NCBI GenBank assembly: GCA_038380435.1 | Contig: JAWZYU010000001.1 | Span: 14,736,001-14,800,000 of the forward strand | Direction of reading: 5' to 3' | Source: Ryuthela nishihirai | Lineage: Eukaryota > Arthropoda > Arachnida > Araneae > Heptathelidae | Length of the DNA: 64,000 bases | Shown: positions 52,291-62,449 of the stretch, one piece after another | Layout: each line of letters opens with the position of its first letter | How positions within the stretch are numbered: the stretch's first letter is position 1 | Program-made: the position numbers and the translations under genes | The notes under the pieces: model-generated | Databases searched by the model: none | Seen by the model: the letters and a program-made list of their open reading frames with translations, nothing else | Told to the model about the DNA's origin: nothing

Positions 52291-54260
52291 ATATCTGTTT
52301 CTTCTTAATGAAACTATAGGAAATCAAAATAACGCCTACAAAAAGTAAGCCGTATACTCTATCAATAGTCTCATTAATCTGGCTTTCAATAAAACGAACG
52401 TGTTGTTTGTTTCAGAACGAAGAATACGAAATCAAGTGAACACACTAAAAGAAAGCAACACAATAAAATTAATATCTCTTACCTTTAATCGGTAAGCGTC
52501 TTCTATATAAGTGCTTCCGAAATTAAGGTTCGAATACTAAAAATGCGTTTTATTGCAAGTCTGGTTACAGAGAAAAAAAATACAAATGTCAGATTGCATT
52601 TTTTTCTTAATTATCCTTTGATTCCCGATTGTGAAGTTTAAAATGATTGGAATTATAAAACAATCAGTTTCACCGAAATGTTGGATTAGTCAGGTTACTA
52701 CTGTCAGTCTTCGTTATAGAGAGAACTGCATGGGTGGCAAATTTCCGCCGATCAATTTATTTTTTTTTACTGCTGGCGCAAACAATCGTAGCGGAACTTT
52801 CTTCTGCTGTTACCGAAAATCTATATTTGGCGCTAAAATAGTAAAGAATTTTCACCAACTAACATTCAGGCAAAGGTAGCAGTTGCTACATGTCATTCAT
52901 TAATACAACGTAGTGAATGTTCCATAATTTTAAAACCACTGGAATAATCAGTTGAAATTAAATAAATTTTAATATTACACTAGACTTATAATTGTAAATA
53001 ATGACCTATAATTTCTATTTGGGTGAGGGGTGCAAAACGTATTTGGTGCTAGTTAATCCGTTTTCGTACAACTTCATCTTCGCCTCTAAAGAAATTGCAG
53101 AAGTCTGCTTTGCAAATTGATCTCCTTTTGCGTTTTAATTTCAATTTGTTTCATTTCAGAAAGAGTAGTAATTAAAAAGTCAAAAAGTCATTTAACCAGA
53201 GTTTCATTAGAGAAAATAGGTATAAACATCGGTTGTCTCGTTTCTTATAATTCTTTCTTCCGATTCCGAGTTCAGAAAATGTGCTTTAAAAATATCGATT
53301 TCACTGAGATATCGGTTTAGGAAGAATGGATTGAAATGCTTTATTAAAAGTCAAATAAGAGAAAAATAGGTGTAATGTCGGTTGTTTACATTTTCCAGTG
53401 CGTTTCTGATTGTTTCATTCCGAAGAAGAAAACTAAAAAAAAAATTATTGAATGTGGTACTAGTGGCAACACGCACAGTTCTAGTCTGTTTCATTTCCTG
53501 AGGTACTATCTTTTGATCTCATTATTTTTTTAATATATTATGAATATAGGCTGTGGAAAATAAAATCTGTTTCAGTAAAATTCAGCTCAAAGAGAATAAG
53601 AATAATCGTACATGTAGTGCGCAAATTTTCATTTCAGATTATTTCATTCAAAGCATTGTCCGAAATATTCGATGTATTGAAATATCAGATTAGAGAGAGT
53701 AGATGCAAAGGCTTTAATGAGTATAAGACCATAAAGAATAAATATTAATGTTGGCCCTACAGGCTTCCTTCGATTACAGATAGTGAATTACATATTATAA
53801 TCAGTGTCGCATTAGAGAGAACAGATAGAAAAGCTGCATTAATCACAGATTAGCTACAATACAAGTAAATACCGGCTGCTTTAGTTTCCCGAAGGCATTC
53901 CTTTGATATTCGATTGTGAGTTTAGAAAGGAAATGAACCTTCGTTTTATTAAATGTAGCGTTAGTGAGAACACTAACATATGCAGAATGCGTTCCTGCAG
54001 TTGCATTTCTTTGACTGAAGATTATCCCATTTTGAAGAAAGAGAATTAAACAGATACATGAAAATCTGTTTTGAGCTTAGCTCGATTAGCGAGAATGAAT
54101 GTGAATATCGGTGGCTGTTATCGTTTACTTTTTTAAATTTTTCGATTTCTGACTCTATCTGACTCTATCTGTCAGAAGAAAAGAACCTTCAAAATAGACT
54201 TTAATTTAATGTTGTCTTCATGAGAATACTGAGAGTCTTGTTTTTCTGATGTCTGTTATT
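52290..54260. repeat. Diverged tandem family T, block 2
   Basis: About ten irregular units with the modules seen at 33.65-34.7 kb: GTTTCATTCCGAAGAAGAAA, TTTCGTTTTATTAAATGTAG, AGATTAGAGAGAGTAGATGC, CGGTTGTTTACATTTTCC, GGCATTCCTTTGATATTCGA. The two blocks sit 18 kb apart in the same orientation. Frames at 52631 and 53117 are not conserved between units. Confidence 0.65.
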
Positions 54261-54704
54261 TTTTTACTTCTTTTGTACGTTATTTTTATTCTAGATTGCT
54301 TTACTCAGAACGAACCAAATAAAACAAAAATATTAAAATGTAAAAATATTAAAAAATATAAAAAAAAACATTTTGCTATACGGGTCCAAAAAATAAATGT
54401 AAAGCATGTCGATGGTGCAATCAGTCACTGACTTTCAAGGGAAATGTCGAGTAGGTAAATCAGCGCCCTATTTTCCTTTGAAGTGAATACGAACTCAGTG
54501 ACTGATTACAACATTGATATATCCTTTAGGTTTATTTTCTACTTTTTAGGGCCCTACAGGAAGATAATTTTTTTAAATCCTTTATTTATTTATATTTTTT
54601 GTCACTAAAAACACCTACCTTCAAAAACTTTCATTTGTTTTTTGACTCATAAACATCGAGCACATTTACCCCCCTTTTGGAGCCATGTTTGAGGTAGGCG
54701 TTGC
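54261..54704. other. No gene seen
   Basis: Poly(A)/poly(T)-rich sequence. GTCAGTGACT-like words near 54422 and 54497 are the ends of a weak inverted repeat (CAATCAGTCACTGA / TCAGTGACTGATTA), arms about 13 bases and about 60 bases apart. Confidence 0.5.
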
Positions 54705-55527
54705 TAAATGAGTTGGAGATACGAAAATTTCTGATTTAGATTATGCTGATGATTTAGCCCTTTTGGCAAATGATGTTCATGAGATGAACTCTTTCATTCG
54801 AGCTGGTGATGAGACTGGTAGCGGAGTAGGTTTGATTATAAATAGAGAAAAAACTAAAGTGATGAAAATTGGTCAGGCAGGCTGTGATTCAGTTAATCTG
54901 AATGATTGCAGTCTTGAGCAGGTGTCTCAGTTTAATTTTCTTGGTAGCTATGTAACAGATACTGTGACATGCGGCGTGAGATTAACAGACGAGTAGGGAT
55001 TGTTGCTGGGACTTTTAAGAATCTATGGAGAGTGTGGAGAAATAGGCCTATGCATATAAAGACCAAACGTATACTATGTAATAGTTTGGTTCCCTCGAAA
55101 GTTAGCTATGGTAGTGAAAGTAGACCATTTTAAGCAAGATAGCAGGAAACTTGATGCTTTTGGTACTAGATGCTTACGCATTACCTTAGGCATTAGGTGG
55201 TTCAACGTTTCAAGTAATGATGAAATTGGGCAAAGGAGTCGGCAACCTTTTTTAAGCAGCATATTGTGCAGAGAGAGACTCTGTTGGTTTGGCCATGTTG
55301 CTCTTATGGATAACTATAGATTAGTGAATAGGGTAATGACAGTGTGACTGAAGGACTCAGAAAGAGGGGGAGACCTAGGATGCAGTGGGCAGGCAATGCA
55401 AAACAGAACCTTAATAGAGCTGGTCCACAATGGCGAGATGCAGCATGTTTAGCTCAGGAGAGATGTGTTAAATTGAATAATCTGATTGAACCTCGGTAGA
55501 CAATGCCTTCTTGATGATGATGATGAT
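54705..55527 (+). mobile_element. RTE-type LINE, 3' end of RT, 5'-truncated
   Basis: Starts within the RT domain. ISDLDYADDLALLAND carries the intact catalytic YADD near 54745. INREKTKVMKIGQAG is near 54840, and FNFLGSYVTDT near 54935. After a frameshift, GTFKNLWRVWRNR is near 55005. Then come KLDAFGTRCLRITLGIRWF (55145-55205), RERLCWFGHVALMD (55272-55315), and GRPRMQWAGNAKQNLNRA (55370-55425). After the stop it ends in (GAT)n at 55512-55527, the simple-repeat tail typical of RTE elements. It belongs to the same family as the nested minus-strand copy at 13.2-17.6 kb but is better preserved. Frameshifts make it inactive. Confidence 0.85.
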
Positions 55528-55539
55528 TATCTCCACCGA

Positions 55540-56085
55540 ATTGTCGCACACTCCCAAATGTTTTCCACCCAGTTGCCGTACTCTCCCAGTTGTCTCATCC
55601 ACCCAATTGTTGTTCTTATCAGTTGTCGTATTCTCCCAGTTGTCTCATCCACTCAATTGCTGTTCTCTCAGTTGACGTCCACCTAATTGGCTTTCTCCCA
55701 ATTGTCGTATTCTGCCAGTTGTCGCAACCACCCGATTGTCGTTCGCTCAATTGTCTTCCACCCACTTGTCATCCTATAATTGTCTTCCACCCAGTTATCG
55801 TCCACCCAATTATCGTATTCTCCCACTTGTCGCCCACCCTATTGTCGTATTCTCCCAATTACCTCATCCACCTAATTGTTGTTCTGTCAGTTGTCATCCA
55901 CCCAGTTGATTTCCCCCCAATTGTCATATCCACTCGATTTTTGTCTACCCAATTGTCGTCCTTCTAGTTATCGTCCATCCAGTAGATTTCCACCCAATCC
56001 ATGCAGTAGATTCCCCTTTTTTGCATTCACCTAATTGCATTCTCTCAATTGTTCACCCAGTTGACTTCTTCCCAATTCATGCACT
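55540..56085 (+). repeat. Minisatellite related to the 34-bp family, directly after the LINE tail
   Basis: Units such as CCACCCAATTGTTGTTCT and CAGTTGTCGTATTCTCCC alternate with 16-18-base half-units of the 34.8-kb minisatellite, but less regularly. It begins about 12 bases after the LINE's (GAT)n tail and fades at 56085. The 125-codon frame is a shadow. Confidence 0.82.
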
Positions 56086-56096
56086 CCCCTAGGAGA

Positions 56097-56205
56097 AGAC
56101 GTAGAACAGACAAACAGACGGAGTAACAGGCAGACAGATAAACAGGTAGGAAGATATACAGACAGACAGATAAAAAGACAAACAGACAGACAGAGAGGCA
56201 AACCC
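56097..56205. repeat. CAGA-type microsatellite
   Basis: ACAGACAGACAGATAAAAAG and related CAGA/GACA words repeat imperfectly. Similar runs mark the ends of dispersed repeat R (6.5, 48.2, 2.4 kb), so this is probably the end of the R copy at 56.7 kb, separated by SINE-A. Confidence 0.7.
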
Positions 56206-56299
56206 TCTTAAATATAGACATACCTGAACATCTAACTCCGAAAAGAAATCGAAGGTATTATTTTTGGGGTAAGTCATGTTTTGAAAAGGCTAATTTGTT

Positions 56300-56665
56300 A
56301 GAAGAATCTCTTAACCAAGGTTTGAGCCCTCGCTATGACTGCTTAAAGATTTTATCCCCTAACCGCTTGGGAAGAAAGAAGACGCCACCAAAGAGCTGGA
56401 AAAGTAGCCATTCTTTCGATGAGACACTAAGCTGTGATCTTTTGTACGGGAGAGCCACACCCTTTTCACTTTAAAGAACAAGTTGGATGACCAGTACAGC
56501 CAACTGCATTGAATGATATACTCTATATACTATATGACTGTTTCCTGACAGTTGTCCAGAGTATACCTTTTCCCTCGCAGCTTTGAGTCCTTGGGCCCCG
56601 TGTGATGTGAACATTTACTCCATTGTGCCAAAAATGGCAATCAAAAATAAAACAACTTAATCCAA
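56300..56665 (+). mobile_element. SINE-A copy 18, very old
   Basis: GGTTTGAGCCCTCG (B-box relic) near 56321, GAGACACTAAGCTGTGATC, GAGAGCCACACCCTTTTCAC, TTTAAAGAACAAGTTGGATG, CAGCTTTGAGTCCTTGGGCC and AAATAAAACAACTTAATCCA keep the SINE-A order, with an insertion near 56495-56530. Confidence 0.65.
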
Positions 56666-56699
56666 ACATGCATTAAATTTTTAGCTTGTTTCCAAAGAA

Positions 56700-56960
56700 G
56701 AGTAACCAAGCTATTTTTTTTACTTCTTAGGCTGCCTCTCTGTCGGTCTGTACAAATTCAAATTTATTTTTTGATATCATAAAAATATCTTTTATGGGTT
56801 GATAAGTATTGACGAAATATTAGAATTCGCATTTTAAGAAACTCCTAAGAGTTAAAATAGCGCCTTCTAGCGGTGGAAACAGTTCGATAATGGCCAACTG
56901 TCAAACGAATCTTGCAAACTATATATTTAAGCTAGAAATTTGAAGTTGGTGTAAGAGAAT
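56700..56960 (-). repeat. Dispersed repeat R fragment
   Basis: On the reverse strand: CAAATTTCTAGC-like, CCGCTAGAAGGCGC (56865), CTTAAAATGCGAATTCTAAT, TATTTCGTCAATACTTATCA, and a TGTCGGTCTGT end. Matches the R block order. Confidence 0.55.
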
Positions 56961-57419
56961 CAAATGGATTATAATGAAGTAATTAGTTTACCACATAATC
57001 AAAAGGGGTGGGAGGAAATGCACCTTTTGTTCATTTAAGAGATGAAAAATTGGTTTTGTGTTTTATAGGTGCTAATTAAACATTGCTACAGAAGACTTTC
57101 GATTATCAAGGATGTGAATTAATGGAGATGTTGAAAAAATGATTTTAACTCGAAAATAATATGGGATACGAGAAAGCGGCTGCTAAAATACGATGTAAGA
57201 GTAAATGGTTTCAAGCAGTACAATATTTTTAGCACAATTCGCAGAAAGGCGAATTAAGGGATTTTATTTTAAATGAATAAAGTTTTCCCGCGGTACAAAA
57301 TTTTCAATGATTTTTAAGTTCTTGTATGTTTTATAGGGATGGCGAATTAAGCGGGAATTCGATTATCCCGATGTTTTTTCATTAATTCTGGATAATCGAG
57401 AGTCTACTGTATTTGCATT
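56961..57419. other. No gene seen
   Basis: AT-rich sequence. GGCGAATTAAG...GGATAATCG words near 57250-57400 could be internal repeats. No supported feature. Confidence 0.45.
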
Positions 57420-57560
57420 TTCCTAACTTTCCATCAGTTCGAATTTTTATTGTTAAAACGTAAAATTCTGAAAATGAAAAACTTCATTCTCTTTGAAAAC
57501 GAGTATCCGATATTTCCCATAAGCGATATGCATTCTTCCAGCCATGGATTTGATATAGCA
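57420..57560 (-). repeat. Dispersed repeat R, short piece
   Basis: The reverse strand reads CATATCGCTTATGGGAAATA, TACTCGTTTTCAAAGAGAAT and GAAGTTTTTCATTTTC, matching the start of R at 5300 and 7840. Confidence 0.55.
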
Positions 57561-60187
57561 ATATTACGAAGAGATGAACTAAGTGTAAGATAATTTGCAA
57601 GTAACAAAACATGTAACGTTTATTTTAAAAAAATATATATTTTTGGCAAATGAGGATCTAGACAACAAAGTTCCAACTGTTGAGGCCCATTGTCGCGTTC
57701 TACTCACGGTCACTTGTGAATATACCAGACTGTTAATTTATTTTATTGCTTAGATTAAAACACAATTTTATTGAATACATCTGAATATTCTATAAAAAAT
57801 AATCGTTTCTGAAGTCTTTGTCCTGTTCTGCTTGTATGTATCCCACTAAAAAAGACATCGTTGTTAAAACAATCAAAGAAGACATCTGTCATGACCACTC
57901 GATTATTAGTGATCCCAGAGCTTCCTTTTTTATTTTAATTAATTATTCCAATTAATTAATCTTCACCCGTGAAACTACAGATCCGCATGTCTTTTACATC
58001 CGAGCTTCGATGTACGTCAGACGTGATGTGCCTCCCGTGAAAAAATAAAATGTTCAATGCACTAAGTAGAAGACAACACACCATTTATTTACACTATCAC
58101 ATGTATATTGTTAAAAATTACAATTATTTATTTGTAACAATATACATTTATTCACATGTATATTGTTACAAATTTAAACGGATGAAAACTGAACGTGAGT
58201 TCAAAAATAGTACTTAACAATTTTAATTTTAAAAAAATGTAATTTATTACAAAAGTATGAATGAAAACATTTATATAAACTAAATTCAACAAACACAAAT
58301 CTTCATCAGTATAAAAATAAACTTTCAGGAGAACTTATCACTATATCACTATTCCTATAAAGTGTTGTTTCTCTTTAAATTCTTACTATCTCAACTCAAA
58401 GCCTAAAAGAAGTCTTGTACAACACTCAATAAGTTACACCTTCATATTTGTAATCTTCCAAGAATAATCTTACCAATTCTTGTAAACAAACTAAAGATAA
58501 CTATGCATCAAATGATGAACTCTTCCTACAGAAAAGTTGAGATCAGCTCTGCTTGTTCGACCTCCTCAGCCACATCTTTAAATATACTACGCATCCTTCT
58601 TTTTCTTACCATTCCACTAACAGGATCCACATTAATAAACTCATTGAACCTCCCGCGCACACATCAAATAAAATCATTTCTTCTTTATAGTATAGTGCAC
58701 AGACAGAGACAAACTACGTTTTCCTTCGCACTCTAATTCCTCTTAATACGACTCTCTTATTCTTTGTTTTAAGTTCGTTCGAAGTGATTGATGACGTAAT
58801 TCTCCCGTTGTAGTTCACGCAAGCATCAAGACGAAAGAGGACATCGCGGTTTCATTGTTGCTCGTTCATCTGTCGTAACAATTTATATGTAAATATATAT
58901 CGTGGTTAATAATACTTGTAAATGGTAGCTAAGTAATCACTGGAAGGAGAGCTATGCACCAATCCCCTATGATGATGCATAAGTAGGAGGATAATGAGAG
59001 TTCTGGAACAGTGGCGGGTCAATGTTAATCCTATGGGACTCACCACCCGTGTGTTTCAAGCTGGTGACGGGTCATTATCAATCACATTGGTCAGAATTCT
59101 CACTGTTTTTAAGACTGAAGTCGGAAATGGTGAATAAAATACCTCCCTCTAGTGATGTATAGATATTAAAGTTATGATAATAATCTGAAATTATATTTTT
59201 CAGTTAAATTGCAGATAATAATTGATATATAATAGATGATGTTGAATAACAACCCACTCGTAATTTCCACCGACGTCCATCTTAGTTTCCACAAAGCCCG
59301 AAATTTTTTCGAATCCACCATTTATAAACCTGACGTCACCACAAACTCCCACGATTTTGCCGTTCGTTCACCATCTTGGTTTCTACCCTCATCCGTAATA
59401 TTATCCAAGTCCAGATCCGCCATTTTGTATCCGGATATCACACGCCCCCCTGGTTGACCCATCGCGTGGGTATGCGCATTTAATCTAATTGTGGCGCCAT
59501 CTAACGTCCGTAATATTTTTAGTACGTCTCCTGTATTTAAAAAAAAAATCCCTTCGCACGAGGGGATTTGAAGCGGCTACCTAGGTGTCATGAATTTAAT
59601 CTGCGCGCTAACGCACTCGATTATGCCTTGTTACTTGCTGAGATGGCTTAGAGGTGTCTGAAGTGGGGATTAGAGTTCTTCATTTAACAATCTAAGATGG
59701 TTCTATTGCCTCATGAGTTTTATATTGATGGTTTATTTTTATTAACGTATGTTTTTTATAACCAACGTATTTTTTTATTTCTTTTTAACTCGTGTTTTTC
59801 CTCGTCATTCAACCCCACATCTATATTTCTATACTTTAATGTGGTAGTTGTTTATTTCATGTTTTTATTCGTATTCCATATTAATTAAACACTTATCCAT
59901 AACTGACAACCCCTTTATTAATATACAACCCCTTTATTAAACCCTTATCAAAAGTTCCATCCCCATTTATTAACCCCCCCCCTCTTTTCCTCTGATTCCA
60001 TCATTTTGACATCCCCTGTGGTTGCATCATCCTTCTACAGCGTAAAGTAAGTCTGCTATGATGAATGCCGACGATACCTATTAAAAGTTCTACCTTTTAA
60101 AATAGTTTTACCCAATAGCATTTTTTCTTTTCATTTTCTGCGGGACAGTCTTTTATTCCAGTTTCTGTGGGATAGTTCTTTTTCTAG
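57561..60187. other. Long stretch without a supported gene
   Basis: AT-rich sequence. A perfect 17-base-arm hairpin (TTTGTAACAATATACAT, 58131-58147 and 58156-58172) has a third half-site at 58100. Near 59560-59625 the reverse strand has GAGTGCGTTAGCGCG and CGCTTCAAATCCC, another degraded tRNA-like head. Frames at 58503, 59236 and 59697 show no motif. It could be flanking sequence of the Polinton-like locus or host intron. Confidence 0.45.
58131..58172. repeat. Perfect 17-base-arm hairpin
   Basis: TTTGTAACAATATACAT and its exact complement, loop TTATTCAC. The word ATGTATATTGTTA also occurs at 58101, so three half-sites lie within 75 bases. Confidence 0.75.
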
Positions 60188-60220
60188 TATAAATACGACA
60201 TCCATCAGTCAGATTCCTCA

Positions 60221-61338
60221 GAATACTCTGTACACTTTCTACCTCTAACTGTTCACTAATTTCAGAAATATTATGGCAATGCAATGAACATGTTGAAGAA
60301 AATAAAAATCAAATTGTGATCCAGTGGATTCCTAGCCATATAGGAATCCATGGGAACGAAGAGGCTGACAAAACTGCTAGAGAGAGCTTACAGAAAACCG
60401 CAAACATATTTAACATCATTACATACAAAGATTTCTGCATTAGAGAAAATAAAATAACTCACTCTGAATGGATTAAACTTTTTCAAAATTGTCGGAAAAA
60501 TGTTGGCCTATTCTATCGCAGCATCTTTAATAGCCCCCCACCCCAACTTCAAACATCTCATCTGAGCAGAAGACAAGAAACAGCTCTTTTCAGGATTAAC
60601 CTTGATCACTGTGCTTTAAGTGAAAAGCTCTTCAAAATTAACAAAAAACCCTCTCCACTTTGTGCCATCTGTAAAACTCCAAAAAATATTTCTCATGTCT
60701 TTTTACATTGTCCTCTCTATCAATTTCAACGACAAATTCTGAAGGAAAAGATGAAGAAGATTATTGATGAAGAATTGTCAATGAAATCTCTTCTCTGCAG
60801 AAGCTACAGTAAAAGCAATAGATTTAAAATTCAGACCCTGATTCTCAGTTTCTTGGAGGAAAGTTCTTTATTATACAGAATCTGAATTCATCCTTTGCTG
60901 GGTTTTCGTTTCTCGAAAATAAAAAGAAGAGGAATTTAATTAATATACAAATATGAAATATTGACTGTTCAAGAAAAATGTGTTTTTGCTTACAAACTTT
61001 CTCTAGTGGCCAGTATCTCAAGTGATAACCTAATGGTTATTTTTGTGGTGGAACTGAAGAAAGAAATGTGACTGTTATTTTTTATACCTTGTTTGAAGTG
61101 TTAATTTTGTTTTTGAAATCTCTTTTGGCTCAGAAAAGAAAAGAAATTAAGATCCAAGAGTATTGGATTACAGAAAGTCTACTCTGCATAAGTAGGAACT
61201 TTTAAAAAATTCAGGAAAACTATTATTTTTATTTCCTACATTGTGATTTACACGTCCGATTCTTTGTTTGGGATAGCAGGAAGCCCATTGTTGAAGGGTT
61301 TCTAACCTTCCCATCACATTTTATCACATCACATCACA
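60221..61338 (+). mobile_element. LINE 3' end (RNase H type), 12-bp TSD
   Basis: TCAGATTCCTCA is duplicated exactly at 60209-60220 and 61339-61350. The insert begins in frame in an RNase H domain, has a 3' UTR with AATAAA near 60919, and ends in a CATCA-repeat tail. Removing it joins a TATAAATA-containing upstream segment to the leader of the zinc-finger/polymerase pseudogene. It is a 5'-truncated retroinsertion. Confidence 0.88.
60223..60885 (+). pseudogene. LINE pol C-terminus: RNase H end and Cys-rich motif, open frame
   Basis: Frame open from the truncation to a stop at 60885. RNase H C-terminal motif IQWIPSHIGIHGNEEADKTA has the catalytic Asp in EEAD. The upstream SNCSLISEILWQCNEH matches the helix before it. 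A cysteine motif CAICKTPKNISHVFLHCPLY near 60660-60720 is the CCHC-like knuckle seen at the end of I/Jockey-group LINE pols. About 220 codons remain of a normal 1000 or so, with no frameshift, so the insertion is recent. It is dead by truncation. Confidence 0.85.
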
Positions 61339-61490
61339 TCAGATTCCTCATTCTGTTGTCAGACGTTGACAGTGACTGTTCTCTGCAGCTGCGTCTCCGT
61401 GATTTTTTCAACTGTTAGAAGTCAATAGCGATAGTTCTCGACGTCCGAGTGTAGTATAAAATCGGCTATTTTACAACTCACTGCTATATA

Positions 61491-62434
61491 ATGTATCCAT
61501 GTGATATATGTGAGAAGGCTTTCACGCTCTAGAAAAATCTCATTCGTCATATGAGAAATCATGATGGGAATAACCTGTTTAAGTGCTCTGAATGCGAATC
61601 GACATTCTCAAGGAGAGATAACGTCCGATGTCACGAGTTATCCCACACCTCCAGGAAAACCTACAAATGTGAGGAATGTGCAATGGAGTTTGGGAGAAAA
61701 GACAGTCTTTTACGCCATCAAAGAAAGCCCCATAATAATAAGCGAAAACGTTCTGAAGATGAAAGGATTCCCCAGAAGAAACAAAAATCAGACCCTGAAG
61801 ACCCCTGTCAGTTTACAGAAGAAATGAAAAGGACCCTGTCAACACATAAGCTGATGGCAACGGATGAAACATCTGTTGACCTCACCTTTTTCCTTGAATC
61901 CTCGCAGGAGTCACTCCTAATTCATCTGAAAGAAGAATTAACCTCGAAAGATAGCATTAAATGGTACCTTGTCGTGCAAGTACGCTTCAGGCGAAAAGTC
62001 TCCCTTCTACCTTCGAACACTGTACCCCGTTTTTCCAAAGTAACTGTATCTCAAGTCTTCCTACATCATCCCTAAACAGAGAACTGGATTCAGCGTGTAA
62101 GAAGATAAAGACCCCATTTGAAGAACGTACTCCACGCTGAAATGAACATTGGAAAATATATACCTCTTTCAGGGTCTAGTTATATCCCTACCCCAAGAGA
62201 ATTACTATTAAAACGTGCTATTGTTAATGTATGTAATTCCGACCAAAAATGTTTTGTCTGGTCTGTTCTGGCCTCATTGTATCCTGCTATAGGAAACACT
62301 GAATGCCTTAACAACTATATACATTTAGAAGAAAAATTAAACACATCTGGCCTAATTTTCCCTGTTACAATAAATCAAATATCTAAATTCGTAAAAAATG
62401 AACAATATTTCTGTCAATGTTTTTGGATATGAGA
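61491..62434 (+). pseudogene. Polinton-like C2H2 / type-B DNA polymerase N-terminal remnant
   Basis: The start ATG at 61491 follows TATAAAA at 61455. Three C2H2 fingers follow: CDICEKAF with a stop inside it at 61530, then FKCSECESTFSRRD, then YKCEECAMEFGRKD. A basic linker KRKRSEDE comes next, then LIHLKEELTSKDSIKWYLVV (near 61920-61980). After frameshifts come PLSGSSYIPTPRELLLKRAI (62170-62220), SDQKCFVWSVLASLYP, INQISKF, and in another frame NNISVNVFGYEKK at 62400-62437. From memory this order occurs upstream of the type-B DNA polymerase domain in Polinton/adintovirus-like genes of invertebrates. The polymerase itself is absent, cut off by the LINE that begins near 62450. At least one stop and two or three frameshifts are present. 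Confidence 0.75.
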
Positions 62435-62449
62435 AAAAGGTTTTTTTTT

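Noticed and set aside
60188..60210. TATAAATA followed by TCAGTC as a core promoter
   Set aside because: The spacing from the first T to the initiator A is about 19 bases, shorter than the usual 30. I mention it as possible leader context only.
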